The notes under the pieces: generated by a model
Told to the model about the DNA's origin: nothing
What the model saw: the letters and a program-made list of their open reading frames with translations, nothing else
The model's database searches: none
Source: Salisediminibacterium beveridgei
GTDB lineage: Bacteria; Bacillota; Bacilli; Bacillales; Salisediminibacteriaceae
Reading direction: 5' to 3'
Length of the DNA: 64,000 bases
Assembly (NCBI RefSeq): GCF_001721685.1
Contig: NZ_CP012502.1
Coordinates: 3,038,001-3,102,000 of the forward strand
Part shown: one piece after another, positions 33,667 to 42,171 of the stretch
Layout: every line of letters starts with the position of its first letter
Position numbering within the stretch: position 1 is the first letter of the stretch
Program-made: the position numbers and the translations under genes

Positions 33667-34407
33667 ATGATCAAACAATTGAAGCACTGGCTGTTCAAAC
33701 TGTCAGCTAACCGATCCATTACGAAACGCGACCGCACCAACGCCTTTGTCCGGCTGGAAAAACCGATGTCAGAATGGAACGTTGCATTCCTGACGACTGC
33801 AGGTGTCCACCTGAAAACGCAGGATGGCTTCGACGTCGATGCCGGCGATCCATCTGTCCGAATGATTCCATCCTCCTCATCGCATGACGACTTAATGATC
33901 ACCCATACCCATTACGATACGGAAGAAGCGGACAAGGATGTGGGCTGTGTTTTTCCATTGGCGACACTGAACACCCTCGCTTCAGAGGGGTTGATTGGCT
34001 CTTTAGCTGAAACCTGTTACGGCATGATGGGTTATATCCCTGAAACAGACCGGCTGGAAACCGAAAGCATTCCGCCGATCCTGAAACAGTTGAAGAAGGA
34101 GAAAGTCGATGTGCTCCTGCTCTCTCCCGGCTGATATATCTGCCATCAATCCGTGGGATTGATCCAGCAAGCCGCAGAAGAAGCCGGGATCGCTACCGCT
34201 TCACTAACACAAATTCCGGAGCTGACGGAAAAAGTCACCGTCCCAAGAGCGCTTCACATCAAATTCCCATTGGGGCGCACGTTTGGGCAGTCCGGCAGAA
34301 CCGATCTGCAGCGAAAAATTATGATTGACCTGCTTGAAGCAGTGCAGAACCGTAAACCTGAAGATGAAAAAATTCAAAAGCTTCCATACAGATGGCGTCG
34401 TGATTGA
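33667..34407 (+). CDS. Candidate selenoprotein of the GrdB/PrdB (glycine/proline reductase B) family, in-frame TGA as Sec156
   Basis: The frame is open from ATG 33667 (after AAAGGGG) to TGA at 34407 except for a single in-frame TGA at 34132-34134. Reading it as selenocysteine gives 246 residues with the motif SPG-U-YIC-HQSVG, a UxxC redox pair at 156/159. Sequence on both sides is typical of GrdB/PrdB-like reductase proteins: VGCVFPLATLNTLASEGLIG before, IQQAAEEAGIATASLTQIP and PRALHIKFPLGRTFGQ after. A hairpin begins 11 bases after the TGA, as in bacterial SECIS elements. Many relatives have Cys at this place. A nonsense mutation is the alternative. The gene heads an operon with TVP38 and an FAD oxidoreductase. 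Confidence 0.75.
34132..34169 (+). promoter_or_regulatory. Candidate bacterial SECIS element
   Basis: After the TGA (34132-34134), ATCAATCC (34145-34152) pairs perfectly with GGATTGAT (34156-34163) around a GTG loop, and TGC (34141-34143) with GCA (34167-34169) extends the stem past a small bulge. The apical loop is about 18-21 bases after the TGA, within the range known for SelB-binding hairpins. Confidence 0.6.
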
Positions 34408-34445
34408 TGACGCCATCTCCCGGAAAAAACGGAAAGGAAACGGAC

Positions 34446-35120
34446 ATGATGAAACAACGGCTCTCACTGATCGCGATTATCCTGCTCGCTGCAGGACTGA
34501 TCTGGTTCTCCAGATCCTATTTGGATGTCAGACCTGAAGAAATGAGGAATTGGATTTTAGGCTTTGGGGTCTGGGCACCGCTCTTGTTCGTTATCCTCTA
34601 CGCACTCAGACCGGTCATCTTTTTCCCCGCCTCGGTGATGAGTCTCGCCGGCGGCCTGGCATTCGGCGCATTGTGGGGTACCGTCATTATCGTTATCGGG
34701 GCCACCCTCTCCGCCGCTCTTGCCTTTCTGATTGGCGGAAAGCTCGGAGACCGGTTTATGAAAATCAGAGAAGGAAGCCGCACAGAAACCATCCGTAAAC
34801 AGATGGAGCAAAACGGCTTCGTCTACGTCCTGATCTTCCGTTTTATTCCGGTGATTAATTTTGATGCCATCAGCTATCTGGCATCTGTCGCCGGCGTCAC
34901 TTTCAGAGCGTTCATGACCGCTACATTCATCGGGATTATACCCGGCACCTTCGCCTATGCCTTTCTCGGAGCAAGTTTCGTCACCTTGAATCCCTGGCAG
35001 ATCGCAGGTGCCATCGCGATCTTCCTGGTGTTTATGATCGTCCCGATTGTGCTGAGAAAACGGTTAGCCGGCAAGATCGGACTGGAAGAGAAAAAGGAGG
35101 AATTACATGAAAAAGTATGA
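34446..35120 (+). CDS. TVP38/TMEM64-family (DedA-like) membrane protein
   Basis: A 224-residue protein with about six hydrophobic segments and the VTT-domain core: ALRPVIFFPASVMSLAGGLAFGALWGT and FRFIPVINFDAISYLASVAGV, including the conserved F/R-x-x-P turn. VTT proteins are thought to move or scramble lipids. ATG 34446 follows GGAAAGGAAA; the upstream ATG 34404 overlaps the candidate selenoprotein stop and is less likely. Its 3' end overlaps the FAD oxidoreductase gene by 14 bp. TVP38 genes next to, or fused with, mercuric-reductase-like flavoproteins are known in other bacteria. Confidence 0.9.
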   Translation: MMKQRLSLIAIILLAAGLIWFSRSYLDVRPEEMRNWILGFGVWAPLLFVILYALRPVIFFPASVMSLAGGLAFGALWGTVIIVIGATLSAALAFLIGGKLGDRFMKIREGSRTETIRKQMEQNGFVYVLIFRFIPVINFDAISYLASVAGVTFRAFMTATFIGIIPGTFAYAFLGASFVTLNPWQIAGAIAIFLVFMIVPIVLRKRLAGKIGLEEKKEELHEKV

Positions 35121-36537
35121 TGTGATTGTGATTGGCGGAGGTTCCGGAGGACTGACCGTTGCTGCAGGGGCCGCCTCCTTTGGTGCAAAAGTCGCCTTGA
35201 TTGAACGAAAAGCATTGGGGGGAGACTGTCTGAACGTCGGGTGTGTACCATCCAAAGCCCTGATCGCCGCCGCAGGAAAAGTCCACAAAGCACGACAATC
35301 CGAAGCGTTCGGTTTGAACGTCAGTGGCAAGGTGGACCTTAAAGCCGTCATGGCCGATGTCCACGCTGCCATATCGGACATAAAAGGACACGACAGCAAA
35401 GAACGCTTTGTGGAGATGGGCGTGGACGTCTTCGACGGTGCAGCTTCTTTTTTAGAGTCCGACGTGGTCGCAATCGAAGGATTCGGTTCGATCAGGGGAG
35501 AAAAGATTGTCATTTCCACCGGATCCAGTCCTGTGGTACCTCCAATCAACGGCCTGAATGAAGCCGATCCACTGACCAACGAAAGCGTCTTTCAACTCGA
35601 AGACCTGCCGGACAAACTTGCCGTCATCGGTGCCGGTGCCATCGGGTCGGAACTGGCTCAGGCCTTCGCGAGGCTGGGCAGTGACGTCACTTTGATCGAC
35701 ATGGCGGATACCCCCCTTTTCCGTGAAGATTTTGACATTCGCGAAGCCATCCAACATGCGCTTGAAGAGGAACTGACCTTTATCGGCGGTGCCACCTTGA
35801 AGAAAATTGATAACGGAAAAAAAGGCGGCCACAAGCTCAACCTCGAAAAAGACGGCCAGGAGCTGGAGGTTAAGGCGGACCGGATTCTCGTCGCGGTCGG
35901 CCGAAAGCCGAATACGGCCTCCCTGAACCTGAACTTCGCCGGGATTGAAGTGGATGATAAAGGAGCTGTGATTGTCGATAAAAACCTTCGGACAACGGCG
36001 AAAAACGTCTATGCCGTCGGTGACGTGAACGGCGGTCTGCAGTTTACCCACGTTGCCGGAGTGGAAGGCAAGCACGTCGTCCAGGAGCTCATCACCGGTC
36101 TTCATTCAGCTGTCTCCTACCAGGCTGTACCCTGGGTGACATTTACTGATCCGGAAGTGTTTCACCTTGGTAAAACCGAAAAAGAACTTCGCAGTGAAGG
36201 GGCGGACTACCGGGTCTTGAAACAGGAACTGAGTCAGACGGATCGGTTTATTGCAGAAAGGGCCACAACCGGTTTTGTGAAGCTTTTGACTGACAAGAAC
36301 GGCCGTCTTCTCGGTGCCCATGCCATCGGATACGGGGCGGGCGATTTCATGCAGGAAGCCGTCGGCATCATGAGCCGTAAGGAGCCGGCCCATTCCATCT
36401 CGAACGTTGTCCATCCTTATCCGACGCATACTGAAGCGTTAAAAGGCGCATCGGATCAGTATTGGCGAAGCCTGATGGCCAATGGAATCGTCCCTTACGC
36501 CGCTGAAAAATGGATGAAACTGAAACGAAAACGGTAA
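35107..36537 (+). CDS. FAD-dependent pyridine nucleotide-disulfide oxidoreductase (mercuric reductase / dihydrolipoamide dehydrogenase-like)
   Basis: A 476-residue flavoprotein. The N-terminal FAD site is VIGGGSGGLTVAAGAA, the redox-active disulfide is Cys41-Cys46 in GGDCLNVGCVPSK, the NAD(P) site is VIGAGAIGSELAQAFARLG, and the second FAD motif is KNVYAVGDVNGG. The C-terminal acid-base pair is in VVHPYPTHTEAL, where dihydrolipoamide dehydrogenases have HPTLSE. The paired cysteines that end true mercuric reductases are absent (it ends KLKRKR). It overlaps the TVP38 gene by 14 bp and could pass electrons to the UxxC selenoprotein at the head of the operon; that link is inference. Confidence 0.9.
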   Translation: MKKYDVIVIGGGSGGLTVAAGAASFGAKVALIERKALGGDCLNVGCVPSKALIAAAGKVHKARQSEAFGLNVSGKVDLKAVMADVHAAISDIKGHDSKERFVEMGVDVFDGAASFLESDVVAIEGFGSIRGEKIVISTGSSPVVPPINGLNEADPLTNESVFQLEDLPDKLAVIGAGAIGSELAQAFARLGSDVTLIDMADTPLFREDFDIREAIQHALEEELTFIGGATLKKIDNGKKGGHKLNLEKDGQELEVKADRILVAVGRKPNTASLNLNFAGIEVDDKGAVIVDKNLRTTAKNVYAVGDVNGGLQFTHVAGVEGKHVVQELITGLHSAVSYQAVPWVTFTDPEVFHLGKTEKELRSEGADYRVLKQELSQTDRFIAERATTGFVKLLTDKNGRLLGAHAIGYGAGDFMQEAVGIMSRKEPAHSISNVVHPYPTHTEALKGASDQYWRSLMANGIVPYAAEKWMKLKRKR

Positions 36538-36635
36538 TAAAAAAGTCGGCTTGTCGCAAGCAAATCGCGACAAGTCTAAGTTGCACCTGTACTTCATTCT
36601 TCCAGTAATCGTAAACAACCAGACAAAGATGAAAA

Positions 36636-36678
36636 AGCACCCTTGGAACAGGATCCACTATCCTGTACCAAGGGTGCT
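36636..36678. terminator. Long bidirectional terminator hairpin
   Basis: AGCACCCTTGG (36636-36646) with CCAAGGGTGCT (36668-36678), and ACAGGAT (36648-36654) with ATCCTGT (36660-36666), give an 18-bp stem with one mismatch. A second, shorter hairpin CTTGTCGC / GCGACAAG lies at 36550-36575, just after the oxidoreductase stop. Confidence 0.85.
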
Positions 36679-36694
36679 CTGCTTTCATATTTTA

Positions 36695-37099
36695 TTATTG
36701 ATTGTGCGGGGAATCCGCATCAGGTTCTATGAATTCAATCCGGTTCCCGTCAGGATCCAACGTCCAGCACTGCCAGTTTTTCCCGAGTCCCCGCTTGGGC
36801 TGTACGGTTAAGTTGACACCCTTTGCTTCAAGATCCTTGGCTGTTTTCTCCACACTGTCCACTATGAAACAGAAGTGATGCAGCCCAATGGCTTTTTCCG
36901 GTTCATCGGGTTTATTTTCCCCGCCGTGAAACAGTTCAATATATTCTTTCGGGGCAATCTTCACATATTCAATCCAGGGGTTACCGTCTTGATCTTTCAC
37001 ATCGAAGGCATGCTCAAACCCCAGTTTGTCACAGTAAAACGCGAGACTCTCTTCCATATTGTTCACCGTCATGGCTACATGAGCCAATCCCTTAATCAT
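36695..37099 (-). CDS. Glyoxalase I-like VOC-family protein
   Basis: A 134-residue single VOC unit with both beta-alpha-beta halves: GLAHVAMTVNNMEESLAFYCDKLGFEHAF and HHFCFIVDSVEKTAKDLEAKGV. Metal-ligand candidates are His at position 7 of the first strand, Glu in YIELFHGG, His in LHHFCF and Glu in RIEFIEP, as in lactoylglutathione lyases. It would work as a homodimer. The substrate is not known; Bacilli lack glutathione, so a bacillithiol adduct or another carbonyl is possible. It lies 27 bp downstream of a quinone-reductase-like gene and may be co-transcribed. Confidence 0.85.
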   Translation of the reverse strand: MIKGLAHVAMTVNNMEESLAFYCDKLGFEHAFDVKDQDGNPWIEYVKIAPKEYIELFHGGENKPDEPEKAIGLHHFCFIVDSVEKTAKDLEAKGVNLTVQPKRGLGKNWQCWTLDPDGNRIEFIEPDADSPHNQ

Positions 37100-37126
37100 G
37101 TCAGTTCCTCCTCTTCCATATCAACA

Positions 37127-38116
37127 TCAGCCGATCCGGACCAGGGTCCGCCCCTGAGCTTTTCCTTCGAGAAGCCGGTTCATCACTCTTGGAAGCTCTT
37201 CCATAGCCACTTCTTCTTCAAGCATGTTATTCAGATGCTCCGGATACAGATCCGTCGCTGTCCGTTGCCAGATCTGCTCCCGGACGTTCATCGGACAAAA
37301 GCCTGAATCCACACCGAGAAGGGCTACACCCCTTAATATGAACGGCATGACGCTCGTAGAGAATTCAATCCCTGCAGTCAGTCCGCTGAGGGCAACTGCC
37401 CCGTTTTGTTTCACAGCAGGTAAAATCGCCGCAAGCGGTGCGCCGCCGGTGGCATCCACCACGCCAGCCCACATCATTTTTTTCAGATGTGCCGGTTTTT
37501 CCGGAATCAGTGTATCCCGGTGAATAACATCATCAGCACCCAGTTCCCGGAGATAGGGTTCACTTTCCAGTTTGCCGGTGCTTGCCGTCACCGTAAATCC
37601 TTTTCGCTTCAGCATTCCGATCGCCATACTGCCGACACCACCTGTGGCTCCGGTAACAAGAATCGGGCCATCGTCAGGTGTGACACCGACTTGTTCCATA
37701 CGATGTATGGAAAGCGCTGCAGTAAAGCCGGCCGTTCCAATGAGCATGGCTTCTCTTGCGGTCAGTCCTTCCGGCATCGGTACCACCCAGTCTGCCGGGA
37801 CCCGGGCCAGTTCACTATAGCCGCCGTCATGGCCGACACCCAGCGTGTAACTGGTGCAGATCACCTGATCTCCTTTATCAAAACGCCTGTCATCGGATGC
37901 CACCACGGTTCCGGCGAGATCTATACCCGGTATTGCCGGATATTCACTGACGACTCTTGATTTCGGGTGCAGCGCCAGAGCGTCTTTGTAATTCACGTCT
38001 GAATACGCGACGCGGATCAGCACTTCTCCTGCAGGAAGTTCTCCGGTTGCTCGCTCCTCCAAATCGCCGGTGCCGTCCCCTTTTGCCACAAATGCTTTAA
38101 ATCGTTGTTCTGTCAT
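37127..38116 (-). CDS. yhfP: YhdH/YhfP-family NADPH:quinone (acrylyl-CoA) reductase
   Basis: A 329-residue zinc-free MDR oxidoreductase. The N-terminus FKAFVAKGDGTG and AYSDVNYKDALAL are the YhdH/YhfP signature, and the Rossmann site is VTGATGGVGSMAIGML. Members reduce acryloyl-CoA or quinone-like enones with NADPH. ATG 38116, after AAAGGGGA, is the start; the frame opens 49 codons earlier but overlaps the promoter of a divergent gene. Together with the VOC protein this may be a small electrophile-detoxifying transcript. Confidence 0.9.
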   Translation of the reverse strand: MTEQRFKAFVAKGDGTGDLEERATGELPAGEVLIRVAYSDVNYKDALALHPKSRVVSEYPAIPGIDLAGTVVASDDRRFDKGDQVICTSYTLGVGHDGGYSELARVPADWVVPMPEGLTAREAMLIGTAGFTAALSIHRMEQVGVTPDDGPILVTGATGGVGSMAIGMLKRKGFTVTASTGKLESEPYLRELGADDVIHRDTLIPEKPAHLKKMMWAGVVDATGGAPLAAILPAVKQNGAVALSGLTAGIEFSTSVMPFILRGVALLGVDSGFCPMNVREQIWQRTATDLYPEHLNNMLEEEVAMEELPRVMNRLLEGKAQGRTLVRIG

Positions 38117-38231
38117 TGGTTGAAGTCCCCTTTCCACCAGTTGTTTTCTATTCCTTATTCCCGTTCCCTTGCGTACTTCATTTAAATCCTTTAAACTACG
38201 ATCGTTAAGCAACATGAAAGCAGGGATAACC

Positions 38232-38858
38232 ATGTGGGAAATTCTGAACATCATCGGAACCATCGCGTTTGCGTTAAGCGGTGTACTCGTCGCGATGGAA
38301 GAGCGATATGATTTAATGGGTGTTTACATATTGGGCTTTATCACAGCGTTTGGTGGCGGTGCGATCCGGAATCTTCTGATCGGTGTTCCTGTTACGGAAC
38401 TTTGGGACCAGGGGCCGCTGTTTATCACCGCAGTTCTCGTGATGACGGCCGCTTTCTTATTTCCAGGGATCTTAAAGTGGACGCTTTTGAAACGGGGCGT
38501 TTTTTTTGATGCCATCGGGCTCGGAACCTTCTCTGCCCAGGGAGCTCTTTTCGCTGCCTCCATGGGGCTCCCCCTCAGCGCAGCCATTGCTGCCGCCGCC
38601 TTAACCGGAACCGGTGGTGGGATGGTGCGGGATGTATTGGCCGGCAGGAAGCCCTTGTTCCTGCAAAAGGAAATTTACATTGCCTGGACGTTGATCCCGG
38701 GCGTTCTGATCGGCTCGGGTTTTGTCACCAGTGACATCGGTGCGTTTATCATTGTCGTATCGGTCGTCCTGCTCCGGCTCGCTTCGGTCGTATGGCAGTG
38801 GCATTTGCCGCAGAGACGGCTCCCAGTCGATGAAAAAACCCGGGAACCTGACGATTGA
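38232..38858 (+). CDS. TRIC/UPF0126-family cation-channel-like membrane protein (YvgT type)
   Basis: A 208-residue protein of seven hydrophobic helices built of two UPF0126 repeats, each ending in a glycine-rich helix break: GFITAFGGGAIRNLLIGVPV and LTGTGGGMVRDVLAGRKPLF. Prokaryotic TRIC channels conduct K+ as trimers. ATG 38232, after AGGGAT, is preferred to earlier in-frame starts at 38169 and 38214. It is transcribed away from the yhfP-like gene and ends in a strong terminator. Confidence 0.9.
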   Translation: MWEILNIIGTIAFALSGVLVAMEERYDLMGVYILGFITAFGGGAIRNLLIGVPVTELWDQGPLFITAVLVMTAAFLFPGILKWTLLKRGVFFDAIGLGTFSAQGALFAASMGLPLSAAIAAAALTGTGGGMVRDVLAGRKPLFLQKEIYIAWTLIPGVLIGSGFVTSDIGAFIIVVSVVLLRLASVVWQWHLPQRRLPVDEKTREPDD

Positions 38859-38890
38859 ACGATAGAGAAAACTCTCTATTTACCATCAAA

Positions 38891-38914
38891 AAGAACGGCC
38901 CGCGGGCCGTTCTT
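38891..38914. terminator. Terminator after TRIC gene
   Basis: Perfect 10-bp stem AAGAACGGCC (38891-38900) / GGCCGTTCTT (38905-38914) with a CGCG loop, convergent with the gene ending at 38935. Confidence 0.88.
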
Positions 38915-38934
38915 TTGTGTACGTTATTGCAGTT

Positions 38935-39279
38935 TTATACATATCTCAATTGCAGTTTGGCAGGATCGACATTTCTGATTGTTTCATGAAAGGTGTAATC
39001 CAGACGTTCCGACGACTCCCTTAAAATGAGGGAAATCTTCCTGAATGCTTCCACATCAAACAGCCTGTAGATTTCCTCCAGACGATCCCATTGTGATGAT
39101 TTGGCCAATGGAAAAGCTGTACAGTCCAGTTCAACCTGATACTCTTCTGGTGAAATCATCTGAACCTGTTTTCGATAAGACGCCATCAGTTCTTGCCAGT
39201 CATCGTCTTCAAATATCCCTTCGAGTTTGATGTTCAATCGTTTGTCGTATGGGTTTTGCTGAATGTAGTGTCTCCCCAT
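38935..39279 (-). CDS. Conserved-looking small soluble protein, possibly STAS-like, unknown function
   Basis: A 114-residue protein starting at ATG 39279, ten bases after AAGGAG; the longer frame from 39387 has no supporting site. The order of strands and helices (LNIKLEGIFEDDDWQELMA, YQVELDCTAFPL, ISLILRESSERLDY) resembles a STAS or SpoIIAA-like fold, but I do not recognise a named family. It lies downstream of a DUF1836 gene with a 111-bp AT-rich gap that could hold its own promoter. Confidence 0.6.
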   Translation of the reverse strand: MGRHYIQQNPYDKRLNIKLEGIFEDDDWQELMASYRKQVQMISPEEYQVELDCTAFPLAKSSQWDRLEEIYRLFDVEAFRKISLILRESSERLDYTFHETIRNVDPAKLQLRYV

Positions 39280-39390
39280 GTTGTATGCACTCCTTATGGG
39301 ATATGACCTGTACCCACATAATAACATCTTAATTATAACCATTTCAATCCAATCGATCCAGATTTGATAATTTAACACATATTTCACATA

Positions 39391-39951
39391 TTATAAATCC
39401 CTTTGATCCGGGTCTTCAAGTCCATCAATCAGGTTCTCGGCCATCCGCCTGTAGAGATTGCTCTGATTGATGCAACTGAGAATCATCAGCACTTGTTGAA
39501 CATCACCGTCGGCTTGCATCTCTTCGGCATGCCCCTTCACACGCTCCCATTCCGACTCAAAATCAGCCATAAACCGGATTGCATTATCATCAGCTATCGC
39601 CAGATAATGATGATAAATATCTCCTAGAGGAAGTTCCTTTCGCTGCTCGGTCACTGCATATAACGCTGCTTTTATGTCGTTCATGGACAGCACACCTTTC
39701 AGCTCATAAATCAGTGCAATGAGCATGATGTGTTCTTTTGTATACCGTTTGTTATGTATCGGAAATAACAACCCGCCTTTTGCATAGTTGTTGATCATGG
39801 TTTTCGTCATGATTTTATCCCCGTCATGCCGCTTCGTGTCACCAAATACCTGCTCAAATAACTGTATGACCTGGTCCATATACAAATCAATCTGTGGAAT
39901 ATCCTCCTGACGGATCATTCTACCAAGATTGTTATGATTCGCTTCAGTCAT
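39391..39951 (-). CDS. DUF1836-domain protein (MerR-like DNA-binding fold)
   Basis: A 186-residue protein. The stretch KIMTKTMINNYAKGGLLFPIHNKRYTKEHIMLIALIYELKGVLSMNDIKAAL is the DUF1836 core and resembles a MerR helix-turn-helix, so it may be a regulator. ATG 39951 follows GAGGTGAT. It is divergent from the hemolysin III gene, sharing a 129-bp intergenic region. Targets are unknown. Confidence 0.8.
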   Translation of the reverse strand: MTEANHNNLGRMIRQEDIPQIDLYMDQVIQLFEQVFGDTKRHDGDKIMTKTMINNYAKGGLLFPIHNKRYTKEHIMLIALIYELKGVLSMNDIKAALYAVTEQRKELPLGDIYHHYLAIADDNAIRFMADFESEWERVKGHAEEMQADGDVQQVLMILSCINQSNLYRRMAENLIDGLEDPDQRDL

Positions 39952-40080
39952 GTCGATCACCTCACACCCATTATAAATGTCATGACTTCTTCTGTAAACA
40001 TTGACTACTTATCGCACTTCATATATCATTATACATAGTTATCAATACTACATAACGTAATTAAGAGGAGCGATTATACG

Positions 40081-40731
40081 ATGAACACTTTTATCCGTGA
40101 ACCGATTAACAGCCTCACACACTGGTTTGGCGCACTTTTATCCATCATAGGCTTGACCGCGATGCTGATCAGGGCATCTGAATCCGGGTTTACCACTCTG
40201 GAGATCACTGCTGTACTCATTTTCGGAATCAGCCTGATTCTCCTGTATACGGCATCCGCCACCTATCACATGATCCAGGCAAAAGACTCGGTGATTGCCT
40301 TTTTCCGTCGGCTGGATCACTCGATGATCTACATTCTGATCGCTGGTACATATACCCCTTTTTGTCTGATTGCTCTGCAGGGACCTGCGGGCTGGACACT
40401 CTTCTTCATCGTCACAGCCATGGCCATCGCCGGCGTGATCTTTAAGCTGGTCTGGTTTCATTCGCCGCGCTGGCTGTCTACCGGGATCTACATCGGCATG
40501 GGCTGGATGATCGTGTTCTTCATCGTACCGTTAACGTCGGTCCTGGATACCACCGGACTGATTCTCCTCGTTGCCGGAGGCGTATTGTATACCATCGGCG
40601 GTGTTCTGTATGCCATCAAGCCAAACTGGTCTCTTTTGAATGCCATCGGTTATCACGAGGTGTTTCATATCTTCATTCTGCTCGGGAGTCTCGCCCACTT
40701 CTTCAGCGTTTACTTTTTTGTAATCGGCTAA
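40081..40731 (+). CDS. Hemolysin III / PAQR-family membrane protein (YplQ-like)
   Basis: A 216-residue protein with seven helices. The N-terminal REPINSLTHWFGALLSIIG and HMIQAKDSVIAFFRRLDHSMIYILIAGTYTPFC, and C-terminal HEVFHIFILLGSLAHFFSV, hold the conserved His, Ser and Asp residues that bind Zn in PAQR proteins. Family members act as membrane hydrolases or modulate membrane lipids. The ATG follows AGAGGAG. It ends at a strong terminator shared with patB. Confidence 0.93.
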   Translation: MNTFIREPINSLTHWFGALLSIIGLTAMLIRASESGFTTLEITAVLIFGISLILLYTASATYHMIQAKDSVIAFFRRLDHSMIYILIAGTYTPFCLIALQGPAGWTLFFIVTAMAIAGVIFKLVWFHSPRWLSTGIYIGMGWMIVFFIVPLTSVLDTTGLILLVAGGVLYTIGGVLYAIKPNWSLLNAIGYHEVFHIFILLGSLAHFFSVYFFVIG

Positions 40732-40801
40732 CCCTAATGAAAGCCTTTGTTTCGCTTACACTTCAATCCTTTAGCGAACGTAAACATTCCGAATTAACAA
40801 A

Positions 40802-40846
40802 AAACCAGCACCGTCAGATCCTATCAGGGTGTGACGGTGCTGGTTT
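40802..40846. terminator. Bidirectional terminator
   Basis: Perfect 15-bp stem AAACCAGCACCGTCA (40802-40816) / TGACGGTGCTGGTTT (40832-40846), between the convergent hemolysin III and patB genes. Confidence 0.92.
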
Positions 40847-40859
40847 ATATTGCAATGGT

Positions 40860-42053
40860 TTACTCATTAGTAGAAGCAGCTTCCAGACTTGCCATTGCCT
40901 GCTGAATCCGCTGGATGCCTTTTTCCACGGTCTCCCGGGGGCAGGCGACATTCATACGGACAAATCCTTCTCCGCCAGCGCCGAATGTGTGTCCCCAATT
41001 AAAACCGATTTTCCCCGCATTTATAAACAATTTTTCCAGTTCCTTGTCCGTAAGTCCCAGTTCCCGGCAGTCGAGCCACAACAGGTAGGTCGCTTCAAGC
41101 CTTGCCAGGTGAATAGGCAGCTCCAATCGCTCCAGCTCATCTGCCACAAAATCAGCATTGGCCTTGATATAGTCATTCAATTCGTTAAGCCAGTCTTCTC
41201 CGTGATCATACGCTGCTTTCATAGCGAGAATCCCCATCGTATTTAAGGTGAAATGCCCCTGTTGTTTATCAACGGCCCCCAGCTTCTTCCGGTGATCAGG
41301 GTTCGCAGCGATGACAAAAGATGCCTGCATCCCTGCAAGATTAAACGTTTTGCTCGGTGCAGACAAGGTAACCGTCTGGTGACTGATGTCTTCGGACAAA
41401 GACGCCATCGGGATATGCGAATAGCCTTCAAGGATCAGATCCGAATGGATTTCATCCGCCACTATGATCACCTTATGGGCCAGACAGATATCCGCCAGCT
41501 GTGTCAGTTCGTCTTTCGTCCAGACCCGGCCGACTGGATTATGTGGAGAACACAGGAAAAACAGCTTCACATCCGGTTTTGCCGCCGCCTCTTCAAAGGC
41601 GGTGAAATCGATGCAGTACCCTTCAGAAGTCTCTTCAAGCTGACAGTTCTCCACCTCACGCCCGTTTTCCTTGACCATCGAGAAAAATGGCGGATAAACA
41701 GGTGACTGGATCAACACCTTATCCCCCGGATCGGTGAAGGCCAGCACCGTTTTTCCAAGAGAAGGCACAACGCCTGTGCTGTAGCTGATCCATCCCCGTT
41801 CAACATCCCAGCCATGACGGTGCATCAACCAGTTCCTGACGGTGTCCGTGACATCGTCCGCCACGTATGTATAACCAAAAATTCCATGATCAAGACGCTC
41901 CTTCAGGGCATTCAGTACACCCTCCGGTGGTCTGAAGTCCATATCTGCCACCCACATCGGCAAAATTTGCTCCTTCGTATTGAATACTGCTTCTGTCCGG
42001 TCCCATTTCACAGAATAGGTCTCTTTCCGCTCAATTTTCTGATTGAAATCCAT
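40860..42053 (-). CDS. patB: PatB/MalY-type aminotransferase, C-S lyase
   Basis: A 397-residue fold-type I PLP enzyme. The Schiff-base lysine is in SAPSKTFNLAGMQ, with DMDFRPPEGVLNAL near the N-terminus and FLCSPHNPVGRVWTKDEL as in PatB. These enzymes cleave cystathionine or cysteine conjugates and can release sulfide or thiols; B. subtilis PatB also transaminates. It is monocistronic, 18 kb from the met operon, so it is not part of the S-box unit. Confidence 0.93.
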   Translation of the reverse strand: MDFNQKIERKETYSVKWDRTEAVFNTKEQILPMWVADMDFRPPEGVLNALKERLDHGIFGYTYVADDVTDTVRNWLMHRHGWDVERGWISYSTGVVPSLGKTVLAFTDPGDKVLIQSPVYPPFFSMVKENGREVENCQLEETSEGYCIDFTAFEEAAAKPDVKLFFLCSPHNPVGRVWTKDELTQLADICLAHKVIIVADEIHSDLILEGYSHIPMASLSEDISHQTVTLSAPSKTFNLAGMQASFVIAANPDHRKKLGAVDKQQGHFTLNTMGILAMKAAYDHGEDWLNELNDYIKANADFVADELERLELPIHLARLEATYLLWLDCRELGLTDKELEKLFINAGKIGFNWGHTFGAGGEGFVRMNVACPRETVEKGIQRIQQAMASLEAASTNE

Positions 42054-42171
42054 GCAATCACCTCTGTTTCATAGTATCTTCTTTCTCAGTATACGCCCCG
42101 GAAGACGTTCGGGCAACGAAACCGGTTGCCCCTTCGTGGTACACTTAAAAGAAAGCTATGTTAACGTCTGG

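Noticed and set aside
34153..34407. Independent 84-codon gene after the TGA
   Set aside because: It has no ribosome binding site of its own, is in the same frame as the upstream part, and continues the same protein family.
38117..38263. N-terminal extension of the yhfP-like protein
   Set aside because: The added 49 residues are not family-like, overlap the divergent promoter region, and a good ribosome binding site precedes ATG 38116.
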